In this document: one piece after another, positions 16,244-25,342 of the stretch
How the letters are laid out: each line of letters starts with the position of its first letter
Position numbering within the stretch: the stretch's first letter is position 1
From: Flavobacteriales bacterium
GTDB lineage: Bacteria; Bacteroidota; Bacteroidia; JANQJC01
Assembly (NCBI GenBank): GCA_028281825.1
Contig: JANQJC010000122.1
Span: 1 to 39,528 of the forward strand
DNA: 39,528 bases
Direction of reading: 5' to 3'
Translations under genes and position numbers: made by a program
Notes under the pieces: generated by a model
What the model was told of the DNA's origin: nothing
What the model saw: the letters and a program-made list of their open reading frames with translations, nothing else
Database searches by the model: none

Positions 16244-16966
16244 ATGATTTTTATTCGGTCTATTATCTCTCTGCTTTTATGCCTGATGTGTTTTAACTCA
16301 AATTCTCAATGTAGTAAGTTGTATTATAATCCTCAAGACTCGCTGACTTATGCTGATAGTTTGTTCACTGAAATGGCTAATTGCGTGCATTTTACACTTA
16401 ATGGTAAGAATAGAACTGAGTATACTTTTATTGCTGGGAAAATGAGAAAAGTTGTTAGTTATCATGAAAACAATACAGTTGAATTTTCATTTGATATTGA
16501 AGAAAACGGACAAATTGCCAATGACTCTATGATAACCTATCATGATAATGGAGGAGTTGCCAAAATTGGCTACTACGAAAAAGGTGTTGAAACGGAGTAT
16601 AAGTTTTTTGATATAAAAGGCCGGCTTCTGGAAGAGAAGAAATACATTGGCGAAAACACTAGTCTTGAGCTAGTACCAACCTTTAACGGAAATATTTTCA
16701 GGCAAACAATTACTGCCCCCAATTTAATGTCATCAACTTACCGCTTGAGAGACAACGGTAAAATAGCTTCTATAGATACATGGGTAGTAACTCCGCACGG
16801 TATAAGCATAGGCTTTAATGAGAATGGCACGCCTAGCTATATTGAAACCTATGTGTATGGCCAGCGGAATGGGTGGTGTGTTTATTACACAGAAGAAGGA
16901 GATTTTAAACAGCGAGATTACTATATAGGCGGTGTGCTACTAGAAACCGAAACTGTATGGCATTAG
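16244..16966 (+). CDS. Secreted YwqK/MORN-like repeat protein
   Basis: 240 residues with a signal peptide (about 1-21, ending SNSQC). The mature part shows degenerate MORN-like repeats of the YwqK type: ITYHDNGGVAKIGYYEKGVE, EYKFFDIKGRLLEEKKYIG, and the final YGQRNGWCVYYTEEGDFKQR DYYIGG pattern. Databases often call these 'antitoxin YwqK' but nothing here suggests a toxin-antitoxin pair. The role is unknown; such repeats form surface-exposed beta structures. It stands alone between oxyR and a convergent flavoprotein gene. No recognisable promoter. Confidence 0.65.
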   Translation: MIFIRSIISLLLCLMCFNSNSQCSKLYYNPQDSLTYADSLFTEMANCVHFTLNGKNRTEYTFIAGKMRKVVSYHENNTVEFSFDIEENGQIANDSMITYHDNGGVAKIGYYEKGVETEYKFFDIKGRLLEEKKYIGENTSLELVPTFNGNIFRQTITAPNLMSSTYRLRDNGKIASIDTWVVTPHGISIGFNENGTPSYIETYVYGQRNGWCVYYTEEGDFKQRDYYIGGVLLETETVWH

Positions 16967-17007
16967 GGCAACAACATAGCAGTTTAACAATTCAACCATA
17001 TAACAAC

Positions 17008-17982
17008 TCAACTCAGCATTCCACTCAATCTTTTGGTGATAATGTTGTGAGCGCCTTCCATTATGCGGTCTATCAGCTCTTTACAGGTGGGTATGTCATT
17101 TATCAGCCCTACAACCATTCCGCATGACCATGCCCCAACTTCCATATCGCCTTCCATCATAATTTTTGGGTAAACGCCAGCCACTTCTTCAATGATATCC
17201 TCAAACTTGATGTCCTTTCCGAGCTTTTGTTCTTTCTCTAGCAAACGCTGTACAGCTGCATTGTTCATCACACGTTCGGTATTTCTTAGCGGGCGCATAA
17301 CCAAGCGGGTATCCAATTCAGTAGCGTTAAGAATAGCCTGCTTCACGTTATCATGTATTGGCGCTTCTTTGGTAGCCATAAAACGGGTTCCCATGTTCAT
17401 GCCTTCGGCACCCATAGCCAGTGAAGCCACTAAAGAGCGGGCATCTGCCATTCCGCCCGAAGACAAAAATGGTATTTCCAATTCATCATGGGCCCGAGGA
17501 AGCAATATCATGTTCGGTATATCATCTTCGCCCGGGTGGCCGCCACACTCAAAACCATCAACGGAAACCGCATCGCAACCAATACTCTGTGCTTTTAAGG
17601 CATGCCTTACTGAGGTGCATTTGTGAATGACCTTAATCCCAGCATCCTTCAAATAAGGCAAAACTTGTTGTGGATTGCGCCCTGCTGTCTCTACAACTTT
17701 TACACCTCCTTCAATAATAGCCTTAACATAACCTGGGTAATCAGGGGCTGTTACCGTTGGCAGAAAAGTGATGTTTACGGCAAAAGGTTTATCCGTCATG
17801 TCCTTGCATCTTGCTATTTCATCGGCCAGGTCGGCTGGCGTTTTTTGGGTCAGGCCTGTAATTGTGCCAATACCACCGGCGTTAGAAACCGCTGCAGCCA
17901 GTTCTGCAAATCCTACATAATGCATTCCTCCCTGCATAATGGGATGCTCTATACCGAAAAGTTCTGTTATCCTTGTTTTCAT
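17008..17982 (-). CDS. Nitronate monooxygenase / FabK-like FMN flavoprotein
   Basis: 324 residues from ATG 17982 (an adjacent ATG at 17985 adds one residue). A TIM barrel with the FMN-binding blocks of the 2-nitropropane dioxygenase family: EHPIMQGGMHYVGFAELAAA, VSNAGGIGTITGL, CDAVSVDGFECGGHPGEDD with the conserved His, PFLSSGGMADARSLVASLAM and GAEGMNMGTRFMATKEAPI. Members oxidise nitronates or act as enoyl-ACP reductases; sequence alone does not decide. The His in GGHPG and the length suit a nitronate monooxygenase-type enzyme. It is a single gene with a 117-base gap upstream and converges with the YwqK-like gene. Confidence 0.82.
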   Translation of the reverse strand: MKTRITELFGIEHPIMQGGMHYVGFAELAAAVSNAGGIGTITGLTQKTPADLADEIARCKDMTDKPFAVNITFLPTVTAPDYPGYVKAIIEGGVKVVETAGRNPQQVLPYLKDAGIKVIHKCTSVRHALKAQSIGCDAVSVDGFECGGHPGEDDIPNMILLPRAHDELEIPFLSSGGMADARSLVASLAMGAEGMNMGTRFMATKEAPIHDNVKQAILNATELDTRLVMRPLRNTERVMNNAAVQRLLEKEQKLGKDIKFEDIIEEVAGVYPKIMMEGDMEVGAWSCGMVVGLINDIPTCKELIDRIMEGAHNIITKRLSGMLS

Positions 17983-18102
17983 CATTTTAGTTCAGTTGTT
18001 AGTTTGATTTCTATTCCCCTTTTGTACTGGCAAAAAACTTAGCAGTGGAGAAAGCACAGGGCTAATATCAGAAAAGATGTGTTGTCGGGCAAATTAGTGA
18101 AG

Positions 18103-18390
18103 TCAAACGTTTATTTCCCAATTGAAGTTTAATGCCTTGCACTTTGGGCAGGCTACATATTCACCCATGAGTTTGCTATACTTACAGCGATGGCACTCGC
18201 CATGCTTATTAATGTGTAATGTGATATACTTTGAGTCCTTTAGGCTAAAAGGAAAGCCTTGTCTCAACGCTTTTACTGCTTGAATTGATGATATTGATTT
18301 TAATTCGAGCAATTTCCGCTTTTCTTCTTGAGTAAACTCAGGTATTTCTATTCCTTCCTCAGGCAGGCAGCGTGTGCATTTGACTTTCAT
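18103..18390 (-). CDS. Zinc-ribbon protein with an L7/L12-C-like middle
   Basis: 95 residues. Three CxxC pairs are visible: C5/C8, C66/C69 (GECHRCKY) and C81/C84 (ACPKCKALN), which could form one or two zinc ribbons. Between them, SSIQAVKALRQGFPFSLKDS and KYITLHIN resemble the helix-turn of the ribosomal L7/L12 C-terminal fold (aiKalr..t.lgLkeAK). No function is known to me. It diverges from era with 86 bases between; on the minus strand a -7 TACATTTG lies at 18408-18415 and on the plus strand TAGTTTTG at 18452-18459 serves era, though neither has a well-spaced TTG. Confidence 0.6.
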   Translation of the reverse strand: MKVKCTRCLPEEGIEIPEFTQEEKRKLLELKSISSIQAVKALRQGFPFSLKDSKYITLHINKHGECHRCKYSKLMGEYVACPKCKALNFNWEINV

Positions 18391-18476
18391 ATTGTTTAGG
18401 TTTGATACAAATGTAAAAGACTTGCCAAGTATTCTAATGCGAAATTAAATGTAGTTTTGCTGGCTCAATTATCGCC

Positions 18477-19367
18477 ATGGCTCATAAAGCAGGTTTTGTG
18501 AATATTATTGGTAAGCCTAATGTGGGTAAATCTACCCTAATGAATGCCATGGTGGGTGAGAAGTTGTCTATTGTCACCTCAAAAGTTCAAACCACCAGGC
18601 ACAGGATAATTGGTATCATTAATGGTGAGGATTATCAATTGGTTTTCTCCGACACCCCTGGTATTATTGACGAACCCAGCTACAAAATGCAGGAAGGCAT
18701 GATGCAGTTTGTGGATGGTGCTTTTTTGGATGCTGACGTGATAGTGTATGTATCTGAGGTGGGAGAGAAGTTGGATTCACCTTTTTTACAAGGCATTATT
18801 GCTAAACTGCAAAAGGCAAAAGTACCTGTATTGGTGGTTGTCAACAAGATTGACCTTACTTCTCCCGAGGGTCTGGAAGAATTTGTAGCAGCATGGAATA
18901 AGCAATTGCCCAAGGCTGAGATATTGCCTGTATCTGCTTTACATAAAATGAATGCGGATGTTTTGCTAAAGAAGTTGGTGAGCCTGATGCCTGAGTCGCC
19001 ACCTTACTATCCTGATGACCAACTTACGGATAAGTCAGAGCGTTTTTTTGTTTCTGAAATCATCAGGGAAAAGATACTGCTATATTATAAGAAAGAGATA
19101 CCCTATTCGGTAGAAGTAGTGATTGAGGAGTTTAAAGAGGAGGAAACTATCATCAGAATAAGGGCAACCATATTTGTGATGAAAGAGAGCCAGAAAGCTA
19201 TTATTTTAGGGCATCAGGGCAAGGCGATAAAAGGGATGGGAACCGAGGCCAGAAGGGATATTCAAGATTTTGTTCAGAAGAAAGTATTTTTGGAGTTGAC
19301 CGTGAAGGTAAACAAGGATTGGAGAGATAACGATAACCAACTAAAGCGGTTTGGCTATTTGAATTGA
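18477..19367 (+). CDS. era: GTPase Era
   Basis: 296 residues. A Ras-like G domain has G1 GKPNVGKST at 12-20, the switch with [10 protein letters not shown]3 DTPG and G4 NKID. The C-terminal KH domain (about 200-290) contains the GxxG-type loop in [19 protein letters not shown]. Era binds the 3' end of 16S rRNA and helps mature the small ribosomal subunit. A -7 element TAGTTTTG sits at 18452-18459. The stop is one base before the der start, so the two are co-transcribed, a frequent arrangement in Bacteroidota. Confidence 0.97.
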   Translation: MAHKAGFVNIIGKPNVGKSTLMNAMVGEKLSIVTSKVQTTRHRIIGIINGEDYQLVFSDTPGIIDEPSYKMQEGMMQFVDGAFLDADVIVYVSEVGEKLDSPFLQGIIAKLQKAKVPVLVVVNKIDLTSPEGLEEFVAAWNKQLPKAEILPVSALHKMNADVLLKKLVSLMPESPPYYPDDQLTDKSERFFVSEIIREKILLYYKKEIPYSVEVVIEEFKEEETIIRIRATIFVMKESQKAIILGHQGKAIKGMGTEARRDIQDFVQKKVFLELTVKVNKDWRDNDNQLKRFGYLN

Positions 19368-19368
19368 T

Positions 19369-20673
19369 ATGAGCATTGTAGCTATCATAGGGAGGCCTAA
19401 TGTGGGCAAGTCGACACTGTTTAATCGATTGATTGAACGGCGCAAGGCTATTGTGGATGAGCAGAGTGGAGTTACACGCGACAGAACCTATGGCAAAAGT
19501 GAATGGAATGGTCGCACTTTTACTGTTATAGATACTGGTGGGTATATCATCGGTTCTGAGGATGAGTTTGAGGGTGAGATAAGAAAGCAAGTGCAGATTG
19601 CCGTTGATGAGGCTGATATTCTCCTATTTGTGGTGGATGTAACCAGTGGTATTCTTGATACTGACCAAACCGTAGCCACTCTTTTAAGGAAAACCGATAA
19701 GAAGGTTTTTCTGGTAGTGAACAAGGTAGATAACAATGAGAGGATTGCCGAAGCAGTGGAATTCTACTCCTTAGGGTTGGGGGATTATCATTGCATATCT
19801 TCTATTAATGGCAGTGGAACTGGTGAATTGCTGGATGACTTGGTAGAGGCCCTACCTGAAGAGCCGGAAGAAGAGGAGAGAAGTGATATACCTAAACTGG
19901 CTATTGTAGGCCGCCCGAATGTTGGTAAATCGTCTTTAACGAATGCTTTACTAGGTGTGGAACGAAATATAGTTACGCCCATTGCCGGAACGACAAGAGA
20001 TGCGATACATAGCCATTACAGCGGTTTTGGTTTTGAGTTTACCTTGATTGATACTGCGGGAATACGCAAGAAAGGTAAAGTGCATGAGAACCTGGAGTTT
20101 TACTCTGTGATGCGTTCTATTAAGGCAATTGAAGAATGTGATGTGGCTTTGCTGATGTTGGATGCAACTGCTGGGCTGGAGGCCCAGGATATGAACATTC
20201 TACATGTGATACAGCGTAACCGCAAAGGCTTGGTTATTTTAGTAAACAAATGGGACCTGGTGGATAAGGAAACTAATTCAGCCAAGCAATACACCGAGAT
20301 GATTAAACAGAAGCTGGCGCCATTTACTGATGTACCTGTTCTTTTTATCTCAGCGCTAACCAAGCAGCGCATACATAAGGCATTGGAAGTAGCGCAAAAG
20401 GTGTATGAAAACAGAACCAAAAAAATACCTACCCATAAACTGAATGATTATCTATTGCCTATTATTCAGGACCAGCCACCCCCAGCCACTAAGGGCAAGC
20501 ATGTGAAAATAAAGTTCGTAAGGCAGCTGCCTACACATTCACCATCTTTTGCTTTTTACTGTAATTTACCGCAATACATTAAAGAGCCATACAGGCGCTT
20601 TTTAGAGAATAGGTTGAGGGAGAAGTTTGATTTTAATGGGGTGCCTATTCAGATTTTTGTGAGGAAGAAGTAA
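19369..20673 (+). CDS. der: Double GTPase Der (EngA)
   Basis: 434 residues with two consecutive G domains. The first has GRPNVGKST at 8-16, DTGG and NKVD; the second has GRPNVGKSS starting at G181, DTAG and NKWD. The C-terminal KH-like domain ends with [20 protein letters not shown]. Der acts in assembly of the 50S ribosomal subunit. It directly follows era with a one-base gap, and a hairpin with a T-tract comes 170 bases after its stop. Confidence 0.97.
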   Translation: MSIVAIIGRPNVGKSTLFNRLIERRKAIVDEQSGVTRDRTYGKSEWNGRTFTVIDTGGYIIGSEDEFEGEIRKQVQIAVDEADILLFVVDVTSGILDTDQTVATLLRKTDKKVFLVVNKVDNNERIAEAVEFYSLGLGDYHCISSINGSGTGELLDDLVEALPEEPEEEERSDIPKLAIVGRPNVGKSSLTNALLGVERNIVTPIAGTTRDAIHSHYSGFGFEFTLIDTAGIRKKGKVHENLEFYSVMRSIKAIEECDVALLMLDATAGLEAQDMNILHVIQRNRKGLVILVNKWDLVDKETNSAKQYTEMIKQKLAPFTDVPVLFISALTKQRIHKALEVAQKVYENRTKKIPTHKLNDYLLPIIQDQPPPATKGKHVKIKFVRQLPTHSPSFAFYCNLPQYIKEPYRRFLENRLREKFDFNGVPIQIFVRKK

Positions 20674-20996
20674 AAGGCTAGAGTGGATTCGTGAAGTTTT
20701 GATGAAATATCTTTTGCAAGCTATGATGATGAGGATTGCTTTATCTCATTTTTAGCTATACATCGTTCTTATTATTTTGGGAATAGTAGCCTTGATAACG
20801 TAAGTAGGAAGGCGGCTTAAAGAAAAACATACATAATAGAAAGAAAAGCGGGCGCTGTAAAGTTGTTCGCTTTTTTGTTATTATTTTGAAATAATAAGGT
20901 TTAGGGTATTATTAATCTTAGATGAATCAATATTTAAGATAGGAAAGTATTATAGTTTATTTTATTACCTTGTTATCGAAATTAAAAAAAATAGTA
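20674..20996. other. Gap between der and the HEAT-like gene
   Basis: About 320 bases without a gene. It contains the terminator at 20844-20876. Upstream of the next start, TTACCTTGTTA (near 20965) is a near match to the -7 consensus, but no clear -33 is found. No RNA gene or riboswitch is recognised. Confidence 0.5.
20844..20876 (+). terminator. Terminator of era-der
   Basis: AAAAGCGGGC (20844-20853) pairs with GTTCGCTTTT (20865-20874), allowing two G-T pairs, and is followed by further T. It is the only good terminator after der. Confidence 0.65.
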
Positions 20997-21983
20997 ATGA
21001 ACAAGACGAACTTTTTTTCAACTATCAGTGCTTTACTTGCTGTTTTATTGGTACTCTTTCTAAATGAGGGTTATGCTCAGAGCTATGATAACAAAGAAAA
21101 TACATCCTACAAAAAGGCAATTTCTCAAGTGGAAAAAGCTACTAAAGTGCAAGAAATTGAAGCAGGTGAAATTATTGGGTTGATGGGCACTGCGAAAATG
21201 CTAGGTAGCTATAGGCCAATGAACCAGAAAATAAGAGAGACTTTAATATTGTTAGCAACAGAAGCAAAAGACTATAAAGCAAGAATATGTGGAGTTAATG
21301 GCTTGGCCAACATGTCAATGAATGAAGAAGAAGTTTTAGAAGCATATAATTCAACATTTACGGATGAAAAAGTAATGGTCAGATTCAATGCTGTAGCGGC
21401 ATTATTGCAAAATAAGTTGCCGACTGAGTACTTTACTAAAAGTATTGAGCGGCTGCTTAAGGATGGTTATCCCTTGAATTCTAAATCTTCTGAGGCAGGA
21501 GCTTCAATGGCGATAAGGGAAATGGTAGCTTATATATTACAAGGCGATTTAACGAGTGAGTATGATCCTAATTTTAGTCCTCTTAATTTTTTTACCATAG
21601 ATTTTCAATCCAAAGACACTTTCCTAATTAATGAAGGAATAGAAAGGCATTTGATTGAAAAAGAGACATTAGTTCCGCAATTGATTGACAATATTTCTAA
21701 CAATCCCTCTCAAACATGGCAAGAGACGAAGCGATCTACATATTCGTTTATCTTAATGGGAACAAGTAATAGGTCTGTTCAAACAATGAATTACTTGTTG
21801 GATGAGTTGCCAATTGTAGGTAGAAAAACTAAGCTAAAGTATATAACATATCTAAGGCGAATGGGAAGAGTTGTTCCGGAAACGCTAAGTACATTGAGAA
21901 AGATTAAAGAGGAGAATATAGAAGATACTGATTTAACTAAAGAAGTACAATTGGCTATAGATGCTATTGCCCTTAATGAATAA
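20997..21983 (+). CDS. Secreted HEAT-repeat-like protein
   Basis: 328 residues from ATG 20997. A frame nine residues longer starts at 20970 with TTG, but the ATG version begins directly with a proper signal peptide (MNKTNFFSTISALLAVLLVL ending GYAQ). The mature protein is helical with HEAT-like pairs, for example RETLILLATEAKDYKARICG, LEAYNSTFTDEKVMVRFNAV and KYITYLRRMGRVVPETLSTL. No catalytic motif is seen. Such solenoids mediate protein contacts in the periplasm. The gene is single, converging with the 21985 gene by a one-base gap. Role unknown. Confidence 0.65.
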   Translation: MNKTNFFSTISALLAVLLVLFLNEGYAQSYDNKENTSYKKAISQVEKATKVQEIEAGEIIGLMGTAKMLGSYRPMNQKIRETLILLATEAKDYKARICGVNGLANMSMNEEEVLEAYNSTFTDEKVMVRFNAVAALLQNKLPTEYFTKSIERLLKDGYPLNSKSSEAGASMAIREMVAYILQGDLTSEYDPNFSPLNFFTIDFQSKDTFLINEGIERHLIEKETLVPQLIDNISNNPSQTWQETKRSTYSFILMGTSNRSVQTMNYLLDELPIVGRKTKLKYITYLRRMGRVVPETLSTLRKIKEENIEDTDLTKEVQLAIDAIALNE

Positions 21984-21984
21984 C

Positions 21985-22356
21985 TCAAACACCCATTTCC
22001 ATTTCCTCACCCATCTTGTTTTGTTCGGACAGGGTCCATTCGTCGGTGTTGGTAGTTTCCAGCCATACCTTGCCGGATTTACGAAATACCTGAACATTGA
22101 GCCCATACTTTTCTTTAAAGGCCTCTTCAAGGGTTGAGACCTTTTGGTTGCCATGAATGCTTATTTCACCCGAAGCATGGTTGAAACGTATGTCGCCCAG
22201 AATATGATTAGAGGTGATGATGTTATCTTTTGGTGAGCCTTCGCCTTCACTATGGCCTGATTTAAAAAATTCAATTTTAAGATAAGGAAAGTGTTGGTTG
22301 AACTTATCCTGTAATTGTTCTATTGATAGGTCGTCGGTAATGAGTATTTCTGTCAT
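21985..22356 (-). CDS. Conserved hypothetical protein
   Basis: 123 residues, soluble. The start ATG 22356 gives MTEILITDDLSIEQLQDKFN. Sections HFPYLKIEFFKSGHSEGEGS, GDIRFNHASGEISIHGNQKV, LEEAFKEKYGLNVQVFRKSG and TDEWTLSEQNKMGEEME have the look of a conserved Bacteroidota family that I have seen without a named function. A mixed alpha/beta fold is likely. It converges with the HEAT-like gene and diverges from the Na/Pi transporter homologue. No function is proposed. Confidence 0.65.
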   Translation of the reverse strand: MTEILITDDLSIEQLQDKFNQHFPYLKIEFFKSGHSEGEGSPKDNIITSNHILGDIRFNHASGEISIHGNQKVSTLEEAFKEKYGLNVQVFRKSGKVWLETTNTDEWTLSEQNKMGEEMEMGV

Positions 22357-22496
22357 GATTAATTTTTTTGCTAAGGTAGGTAGGCAAAAAAGCGTTTTCG
22401 ATGACCTGGCTCACTATAAAAGGTGTGTTTTTGTCAATCTAAAGTGCTAACCAGCAAAATGTAATTTAATTTGCACTTGCAAACGTGTACTTCTTT

Positions 22497-24185
22497 ATGC
22501 TTGACGAGTTTGAAATATGGAAATTTGTTGCTGGGCTTGGTATATTCCTCTTTGGAATGTTTCAATTGGAGCATTCATTGAAAATATTGGCAGGTAGGCC
22601 TTTTAAGTTATTTTTAAGGAAACATACTGATACTGCTCTTAAGGCGGTGTTAGTTGGGGTTTTGACTACTGCGATGTTGCAAAGTAGCTCCGTTGTTTCT
22701 CTGATGGTGCTAGCTTTCGTTGGGGCTGGTATCATCAAAATGAGGCATGGCCTGGCAATTGTATTTGGGGCTAACCTGGGCACCACTTTTACTGGCTGGA
22801 TAGTTGCAACCATTGGTTTTAAGTTGAATATTGAGGGGTTTGCCCTGCCTGCAATTGGGATAGGGAGTGTGCTAATGTTGACATTCAGTAATGCGAGGGT
22901 ATTGAATAACCTGAGTCGCTTTTTGGTGGGTTTTGGTTTTCTATTCCTTGGCCTTAATTACATGAAGGTGAGTATAGAAAACTTTGCTGAGGGTGTTGAT
23001 ATTGTTGGCTTTGCCGATTATGGTCTGTTAGTGTTTTCATTAATTGGAGTAGGCTTAACTGCTTTGATACAATCTAGTTCAGCTATGCTGGTAATTACCC
23101 TAAGTGTGTTGAACGCAGGGCTTATTTCTTTTGAGTCGGCTGTTGCAATGGTAATAGGAGCGAACATAGGCTCGACATCAACTATACTATTGGGTTCCAT
23201 AAAGGGGATACCTGAGAAGAAGAGGATTGCTTTAGGGCAATTGCTTTTTAATTTAACCACAGGTATAATAGCATTTGTGTTAATAGGTGCTTCTTCAAAG
23301 GTTATTATTCAAATTTTTGGGGTAAGTGATAAGGTGATAGCTCTTGCGGTGTATCATAGCTTATTTAATTTGATGGGAATTGTAGTGTTCTTACCTTTTA
23401 TAGGTAAGTTTTCGAAATTTCTTAAAAGCAAGTTTGTAGAGGTTGATGATGCCCTTACAACTTACATGAAAAAAGCAACCTTGAGAGAGCCTATAGCCGC
23501 GATACATATTATGGAGCAAGAAGGGAAGGCTATTATTGAGCAAACTATTCAATTGAATATGGTTGCCTTTCAATTTAATGAGAATGAAGAAGACGAGAGG
23601 TTTGCGGATAAAGTGAGGGAGACACTAGGTGTAGGCCGAAAGACTTTTGGGCAACTTTATGACAGGCTGAAGCAGCGAGAAGGGTTGATTGTGGAGTTTT
23701 ACGTGAAGGAACAAAATCAAGAGATGGAAAAAACAGAAACAGCCAGGCTTAACCAATTAATAGCCAGTGTGAGAGGTGCTTTACACTCCGCCAAAAGCCT
23801 AAAGAATGTATCTCATAACTTGGATGAGTTCAATAAATCAGCGAATGACTTTTTGCATAAGCAGTATGTGTTTTTTAGACAGCAATCACATGAGTTTTAT
23901 AATGAGTTAAGAGTGTTGCTAAACACGGGTGATAATGAAACTAGCTTTGAGAAACTGGCTGACATGATGAGGCTAAACCAAAAGCAATATGAAGAGTTCT
24001 TGAAGCAATTCTATAGCAAAAAGGAAAAGCTGAGCGAGATAGAGATATCTACCGTTTTAAATGTAAACAGGGAGATTTACTCATCTCGTAAGAATATAGT
24101 GAGAGCGGCTAAAAACCTGATGTTAAGCCCTGAGAGGGCAGAAGATTTTAATGACATTCCCAATTATATGCATGGGGTGTATTAG
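22497..24185 (+). CDS. Na/Pi-cotransporter family protein with PhoU-like tail
   Basis: 562 residues from ATG 22497 (a GTG four codons earlier is possible). The membrane part (about 10-310) has the inverted repeat of the family, each with a QSSS motif: TTAMLQSSSVVSLMV near residue 60 and LTALIQSSSAMLVITL near 195, each followed by a GANLG/GANIGST element. The C-terminal cytoplasmic part (about 330-560) is helical and charged, as in PhoU domains (ARLNQLIASVRGALHSAKSL). Members exchange sodium and phosphate or affect phosphate homeostasis. The neighbours add no information. Confidence 0.88.
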   Translation: MLDEFEIWKFVAGLGIFLFGMFQLEHSLKILAGRPFKLFLRKHTDTALKAVLVGVLTTAMLQSSSVVSLMVLAFVGAGIIKMRHGLAIVFGANLGTTFTGWIVATIGFKLNIEGFALPAIGIGSVLMLTFSNARVLNNLSRFLVGFGFLFLGLNYMKVSIENFAEGVDIVGFADYGLLVFSLIGVGLTALIQSSSAMLVITLSVLNAGLISFESAVAMVIGANIGSTSTILLGSIKGIPEKKRIALGQLLFNLTTGIIAFVLIGASSKVIIQIFGVSDKVIALAVYHSLFNLMGIVVFLPFIGKFSKFLKSKFVEVDDALTTYMKKATLREPIAAIHIMEQEGKAIIEQTIQLNMVAFQFNENEEDERFADKVRETLGVGRKTFGQLYDRLKQREGLIVEFYVKEQNQEMEKTETARLNQLIASVRGALHSAKSLKNVSHNLDEFNKSANDFLHKQYVFFRQQSHEFYNELRVLLNTGDNETSFEKLADMMRLNQKQYEEFLKQFYSKKEKLSEIEISTVLNVNREIYSSRKNIVRAAKNLMLSPERAEDFNDIPNYMHGVY

Positions 24186-24193
24186 TTTGGGTT

Positions 24194-25057
24194 CTACACT
24201 ATACTATCTATAATTATCTCGTGTATCTTTCCATTTGGCAGCAGAAACTTAACTTCAAAAGACACATTTTTATCAACAAAAGTAGTTCCGGGTTTGCGCG
24301 AACTCTCTCTGTCTGATAATTCAATTTGAAGGACTGATTCAGTGGTTACAGAGTAATTTGCAAGTTCCTTCTCCAGCTGTTCATATGCCTCGGGATTCTC
24401 TATTTTTAAATCATTCAAAGAGATTTGCTTTTCAAACTCTTCTGGAAACATGGAGTAATCATAGCGTGAAAAAATAGCACCAGCCACCCTGTCAATAAAG
24501 TTGTGATTCTCTAATGTCCATCGTACCAAATCTAGCTCATACAAATCTCCATTTCTTGAGTCTTGCAAAACAACTTCATAAACATAAGGTTCAGTGATTA
24601 TAATTCCGTTAGGGGATTTGACTTCAACCTCTCTCTCGATATCGAGCTTAATGCCTCGAATAACGAGGTTGTGTTCTCTTGCAAACCAAGAGGCGGCTTC
24701 CCTTATGTCTTTGGGTTCTTCACTTTCTCTCAACACCGTTTCTTCAGAAGGATTGTCTTGCATTTCAACAATACCCATTACACAACTATCATTTCCACAT
24801 CTGTTAAAGAAGACTTCATTGTGGTCTGACAGTCTTGCTAAAGAATAGGTTCGATGTCTTAATTCTAAATAGGTGAAGCTGGCAATTAGAGCTATAAGAA
24901 AGAAGATTAATCCATTTCTTATGGTTCTTACACTTATAGAGACAATGGTTGGCTGGGTTGATGTTTTTTGTGTTTCCCCATCATTCTTTGTCGCTTCAGT
25001 GGTGTTTCGATTAGGGAAAACTACTTTGAGAATAGGGTCAAAATTGATATTAATCAT
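24194..25057 (-). CDS. Hypothetical membrane-anchored protein
   Basis: 287 residues with one transmembrane segment at about 48-66 (NGLIFFLIALIASFTYLEL) after a 47-residue polar cytoplasmic head rich in Thr. The remainder would be outside the membrane: an early C/C pair (RCGNDSC), then acidic alpha/beta sequence with KSPNGIIITEPYVYEVVLQD, and a last strand LPNGKIHEIIIDSIV. I recognise no family. It converges with the Na/Pi transporter homologue (8 bases between stops). A perfect hairpin lies 35 bases upstream of its start. Confidence 0.55.
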   Translation of the reverse strand: MININFDPILKVVFPNRNTTEATKNDGETQKTSTQPTIVSISVRTIRNGLIFFLIALIASFTYLELRHRTYSLARLSDHNEVFFNRCGNDSCVMGIVEMQDNPSEETVLRESEEPKDIREAASWFAREHNLVIRGIKLDIEREVEVKSPNGIIITEPYVYEVVLQDSRNGDLYELDLVRWTLENHNFIDRVAGAIFSRYDYSMFPEEFEKQISLNDLKIENPEAYEQLEKELANYSVTTESVLQIELSDRESSRKPGTTFVDKNVSFEVKFLLPNGKIHEIIIDSIV

Positions 25058-25091
25058 GACTATAAAGTTTAGTTAAAATCGAAATCTTGTC

Positions 25092-25113
25092 CCAAACACA
25101 AATAAGTGTTTGG
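25092..25113. repeat. Perfect hairpin in the leader of the 24194-25057 gene
   Basis: CCAAACAC (25092-25099) and GTGTTTGG (25106-25113) form a perfect 8-bp stem with the loop AAATAA. It lies 35 bases upstream of the start codon in the 285-base gap. It could be a protein-binding site or an mRNA leader structure. The T-tract needed for a terminator is missing in both directions. Confidence 0.4.
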
Positions 25114-25342
25114 AAGACGAATTTAGAACAGTATTGTTAATAGTCTTTAGACCCTAGATTAAAAAATTATAAACAAATATTCATTATGTTACTCGTAATA
25201 AGGGGTGTTTTTAAAAATACTATATTTTTTTGAAAGTGCGTATCTGTATCGAAGGGGGTGCTGTTAATTATGATAAAATTTACTAAGAATAAACGGTTCA
25301 GATTGAATTGAGGGGAGGGAAAAACAGGGGGTAGGTAAAAAA

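Noticed and set aside
16244-16966. Toxin-antitoxin system from the YwqK name
   Set aside because: The name comes from a database label for MORN-like repeats; the protein is secreted and there is no partner toxin gene.
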